Part shown: piece by piece, positions 4,621 through 6,975 of the stretch | Layout: every line of letters begins with the position of its first letter | How positions within the stretch are numbered: position 1 is the stretch's first letter | Assembly (NCBI GenBank): GCA_905234305.1 | Contig: CAJOHT010000126.1 | Span: forward strand, 1 to 6,975 | From: an uncultured Ruminococcus sp. | Lineage (GTDB): Bacteria; Bacillota; Clostridia; Oscillospirales; Acutalibacteraceae | Reading direction: 5' to 3' | Length of the DNA: 6,975 nt | Notes under the pieces: model-generated | Databases searched by the model: none | What the model saw: the letters and a program-made list of their open reading frames with translations, nothing else | Told to the model about the DNA's origin: nothing | Made by a program: the position numbers and the translations under genes

Positions 4621-6803
4621 GTAAAGTTAAAAGATTGATGCCTAAGGTTCTAAGCCTCTGTTTATCTTTTATTATAATATGCTCGCTTATCGGGATAAAC
4701 GCGTATTCCGCGGGAGCCGAAAGCGCGGGCGGCAGTTCAACGTCCGCTTCCGATAATAAAAAGGTGAGCAAAGAAGAAACCGTTTACGTTATTGCCGACG
4801 CCGAGGGAAATCCCTCTAAGGTAATAGTAAGCGACTGGGTCAAAAACCCCGCTAAGCTCGATACAATAAACGATAAAACCGATTTAGAGGACATAAAAAA
4901 CCTTAAGGGCGATGAGAAATACACGCTCAACGGCGATAACCTCTGTATCTGGGACGCCGACGGCAACGATATTTATTATCAGGGAACTTCTAAAAAGGAT
5001 ATCCCCGTTGATATGAGCGTTAGCTATCTGCTTGACGGAAAATCCGTAAGTCCCGAGGAGCTTGCGGGTAAGAGCGGACGCGTGACAATGCGCTTCGATT
5101 ATAATAACAAGCAGTATGAAACCGTTACGGTCAACGGAAAGAAAACTAAAATCTACGTACCGTTCGTAATGCTTACGGGTATGATACTCGATAACGATAA
5201 ATTCTCGAACGTTACCGTAAACAACGGTAAAATCATAAACGACGGAAGCCATACTATAGTCGCGGGCTTCGCTACGCCTGGACTCGAGGAGGATTTAGCG
5301 CTTGAGTCCGACGATATTGAGTTCCCGAATTATGTTGAGATCAAAGCCGACGTAAAGGATTTTAAGCTCACTACGACTATGACCGTCGCTACAAACGACG
5401 TATTCAGCGATATAGATTTTTCTAAGGCTGATACGGAAATCGATAAGCTCGACAAGAAGCTGAAAAAACTCTCCGAAGCTACCGATAAGCTGATTGACGG
5501 TTCCTCGAAATTATATAACGGTCTTTCGACCCTGCTCGATAAATCGGGCGATTTGATTTCGGGAGTAAAGAGCCTAGTTAACGGAGCTAAAAAGTTGTCG
5601 AGCGGAGCTACGAAGCTCGATAAGGGCGCGGGCACGCTCAATAAAGGCGTAAAAAAACTCGATAAGGGCGCTGGCAGCTTGAAAATGGGCGTTAATTCTC
5701 TTAAAACGGGAGTTGCTAAGCTCGCTTCCGGACTCGGACAATTGTCCTCGAACAGCTATACGCTTAATTCAGGCGCAAAGCAGGTATTCGAGAGCCTGCT
5801 CTCGACTGCCGATACTCAGATTGCCGCCGCGGGCATAAAAGCCGATAAGTTGACTATCGATAATTACGCTAAGGTGCTTTCGGGTATTACCGACTCGCTT
5901 TCAAAGGATGAAGTATATAAGCTCGCCTATAATACAGCGCTCCAGACCGTTACTTCTACCGTAAAGGCTCAGGAGAGTATCATAAAAACTCAGGTTGAGG
6001 CGGCTGTTAAGGAAAGTGTTATTGCTGGCGTACTTAAACAGGCGGGACTCGATATGACCGTTGAGCAGTATAACGGAGCGGTTGCCGCGGGTAAAATCGA
6101 CGAAACGGTTAAAGCTCAGATCGACGGAGTTGTAGCCCAGCAGATGAGCAGCGACGCGATCAAGACGACGATTAAAGCTAAAACCGACGAGAAGATTCAG
6201 GAATTGATCGACGAGAATATGAAGAGCGACGCCGTTAAAGCTCAGATAGAAGAAGCGGTTAAGAAAGCCGAGTCGGGAGCGGGCGCGATTTCGCAGTTAA
6301 AGGAGCAGCTCGACTCGTATAATAAATTCTACCGCGGAGTGCTTTCCTATACTTACGGAGTTGACAGCGCTAAATCGGGAGTTGACCAGCTTAACACGGG
6401 TTCCCAGCAGCTTTCAAAAGGCGCGGGCGACCTTAAAACAGGTACAAAAACCTTAAAGAAGGGTACTAATGATTTAAAGAAGGGTACAAGCAAACTCGCT
6501 AAGGGTACAATAACTTTAGCCGACGGAGTTAAAAAGCTCGCGAACGGTTCCGACGCGTTAGTCGGCGGAGTGAAACAGCTTAAGGACGGCTCGTTAACTC
6601 TTACTACAGGACTTAAGACCTATAAAAAGCAGGGTGTTGATGTGCTTGTTAAGGCTGTAAACGGCGACGTTAAAGGACTTGTATGCCGTCTTAAGGCTAT
6701 CTCAAAGGTAAGCTCGAACTATAAATCCTTCAGCGGAATCGGTTCGGGTATGGACGGTAAGGTAGACTTTATCTATAAGACCGATTCAATCGAAAAGAAA
6801 TAA
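4617..6803 (+). CDS. secreted xxxLxxG heptad-repeat protein, probable partner of the MMPL transporter
   Basis: This 728-residue protein has an N-terminal signal: basic MSKVKRLMPK, a hydrophobic stretch (about 11-28), and a likely signal peptidase I site after AGA at 32-34. Residues about 52-260 form an unassigned, beta-rich-looking region (ETVYVIADAEG, SGRVTMRFDY, PFVMLTGMILD). From 292 to 386, Leu recurs every 7 residues for 14 heptads, 12 of them L-x-x-G; a second block at 592-665 has 11 perfect L-x-x-G heptads. Residues about 387-580 between them are polar, helical-looking sequence. These repeats are the kind known from YhgE/Pip proteins, but the multi-pass C-terminal membrane domain of those proteins is absent; it ends in a polar tail with no cell-wall sorting motif. 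The ATGA overlap with the transporter gene and an AAGGAGG 9 nt upstream imply co-production. I infer an extracytoplasmic accessory role, with the mechanism unknown. Confidence 0.85.
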   Translation: MSKVKRLMPKVLSLCLSFIIICSLIGINAYSAGAESAGGSSTSASDNKKVSKEETVYVIADAEGNPSKVIVSDWVKNPAKLDTINDKTDLEDIKNLKGDEKYTLNGDNLCIWDADGNDIYYQGTSKKDIPVDMSVSYLLDGKSVSPEELAGKSGRVTMRFDYNNKQYETVTVNGKKTKIYVPFVMLTGMILDNDKFSNVTVNNGKIINDGSHTIVAGFATPGLEEDLALESDDIEFPNYVEIKADVKDFKLTTTMTVATNDVFSDIDFSKADTEIDKLDKKLKKLSEATDKLIDGSSKLYNGLSTLLDKSGDLISGVKSLVNGAKKLSSGATKLDKGAGTLNKGVKKLDKGAGSLKMGVNSLKTGVAKLASGLGQLSSNSYTLNSGAKQVFESLLSTADTQIAAAGIKADKLTIDNYAKVLSGITDSLSKDEVYKLAYNTALQTVTSTVKAQESIIKTQVEAAVKESVIAGVLKQAGLDMTVEQYNGAVAAGKIDETVKAQIDGVVAQQMSSDAIKTTIKAKTDEKIQELIDENMKSDAVKAQIEEAVKKAESGAGAISQLKEQLDSYNKFYRGVLSYTYGVDSAKSGVDQLNTGSQQLSKGAGDLKTGTKTLKKGTNDLKKGTSKLAKGTITLADGVKKLANGSDALVGGVKQLKDGSLTLTTGLKTYKKQGVDVLVKAVNGDVKGLVCRLKAISKVSSNYKSFSGIGSGMDGKVDFIYKTDSIEKK

Positions 6804-6839
6804 TACTATAATCAGTTTTTATAAATTTCCTTCCTTTTT

Positions 6840-6878
6840 AAGCGGAGCGGGCTCAAGCAGAGCCTGCTCCGTTTTTTT
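6840..6878 (+). terminator. strong intrinsic terminator of the MMPL operon
   Basis: CGGAGCGGGCTC (6843-6854) pairs with GAGCCTGCTCCG (6860-6871) over 12 bp, with one G-U pair and a 5-nt AAGCA loop, followed by seven T residues. It starts 37 bp after the TAA stop at 6801-6803 and should end the two-gene transcript efficiently. Confidence 0.92.
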
Positions 6879-6892
6879 AATGTCTTTAGACG

Positions 6893-6938
6893 GTGCCGCT
6901 CGCTAGAGCGGCACAATAAACCACCCGCTATGCGGGTG
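6893..6938. repeat. two tandem perfect GC-rich palindromes
   Basis: GTGCCGCTC (6893-6901) and GAGCGGCAC (6906-6914) form a perfect 9-bp stem with a GCTA loop. CACCCGC (6922-6928) and GCGGGTG (6932-6938) form a perfect 7-bp stem with a TAT loop. They are 7 bp apart. Neither has a T-run on either strand, so they are not ordinary terminators. The arrangement resembles repetitive extragenic palindrome elements. No copy elsewhere in the window was found to confirm this. Confidence 0.65.
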
Positions 6939-6975
6939 CGCGTCGAAAGAAGTGCAAAAAATTCCCCGGTCTGGT
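6939..6975. other. right-edge stretch with no recognised feature
   Basis: These 37 bases contain an A-run (6955-6960) and CCCCGG, but no start codon with a ribosome binding site, no clear promoter and no repeat. They may lead into the next gene or be the 3' side of a converging gene. Confidence 0.3.

Noticed and set aside
4617..4710. Lipoprotein signal at Cys22 of the secreted partner
   Set aside because: The residues before Cys22 are Ile-Ile-Ile, without the small residue required at -1 of a lipobox. A signal peptidase I site further on (after Ala34) fits better.
4884..5252. Minus-strand open frames within the transport operon (also 2506-2826, 2712-3011, 3324-3509, 3801-4115, 4784-4966, 5330-5641)
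   Set aside because: All lie opposite two strong coding sequences. Such antisense frames are expected by chance opposite long coding sequences.
4617..6803. Calling the partner a complete YhgE/Pip phage-infection protein
   Set aside because: It shares only the Leu-x-x-Gly heptads. The C-terminal multi-pass membrane domain is missing and the N-terminal region does not look like the YhgE one.
6893..6938. Bidirectional terminator for a converging gene
   Set aside because: Neither palindrome is followed by a T-run on either strand, and the operon already has a strong terminator at 6840-6878.

Overview
The window looks like chromosomal DNA of a low-to-moderate GC Gram-positive bacterium, most likely a gut-type clostridium of the Ruminococcaceae/Oscillospiraceae. 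This placement is an inference. It rests on strong AGGAGG-type ribosome binding sites, AT-rich intergenic DNA with near-consensus sigma-A promoters, a short clostridial-type GlgB, and an MMPL transporter paired with a secreted xxxLxxG-repeat protein. No rRNA, tRNA, CRISPR array, transposase or phage gene was seen.

Layout. Positions 1-1509 (minus strand) hold the first 503 codons of glgB, the glycogen branching enzyme; its 3' end lies beyond the left edge. A divergent intergenic region (1510-1746) carries a glgB promoter on the minus strand and a tetR promoter on the plus strand, with a perfect 6-5-6 palindrome (1710-1726) lying over the tetR -10 region. tetR (1747-2292) encodes a 181-residue TetR/AcrR-type repressor. 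The spacer 2293-2559 holds two oppositely oriented arrays of degenerate 7-bp repeats (2302-2416), a small intrinsic terminator, and a promoter with a perfect TATAAT for the next operon.

The two-gene operon 2560-6803 encodes an MMPL/RND-type 12-TM transporter (686 aa) and, overlapping it by ATGA, a 728-residue secreted protein. That protein has a globular N-terminal region and two long blocks of Leu-x-x-Gly heptads separated by a helical insert. A strong intrinsic terminator (6840-6878) ends the operon. After it come two perfect GC-rich palindromes (6893-6938) of unknown role and 37 bases in which nothing was recognised.

How the genes may work together. TetR probably represses its own gene through the palindrome and may control the neighbouring export operon, although the same palindrome is not found at the operon promoter. 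The transporter should use proton flow through paired Asp-Tyr sites to move a hydrophobic or lipid-like substrate. The secreted repeat protein is probably its obligate extracytoplasmic partner. This transporter plus heptad-rod pair is the least understood and most interesting part of the window. glgB belongs to storage-glucan metabolism and appears to be an unrelated neighbour.
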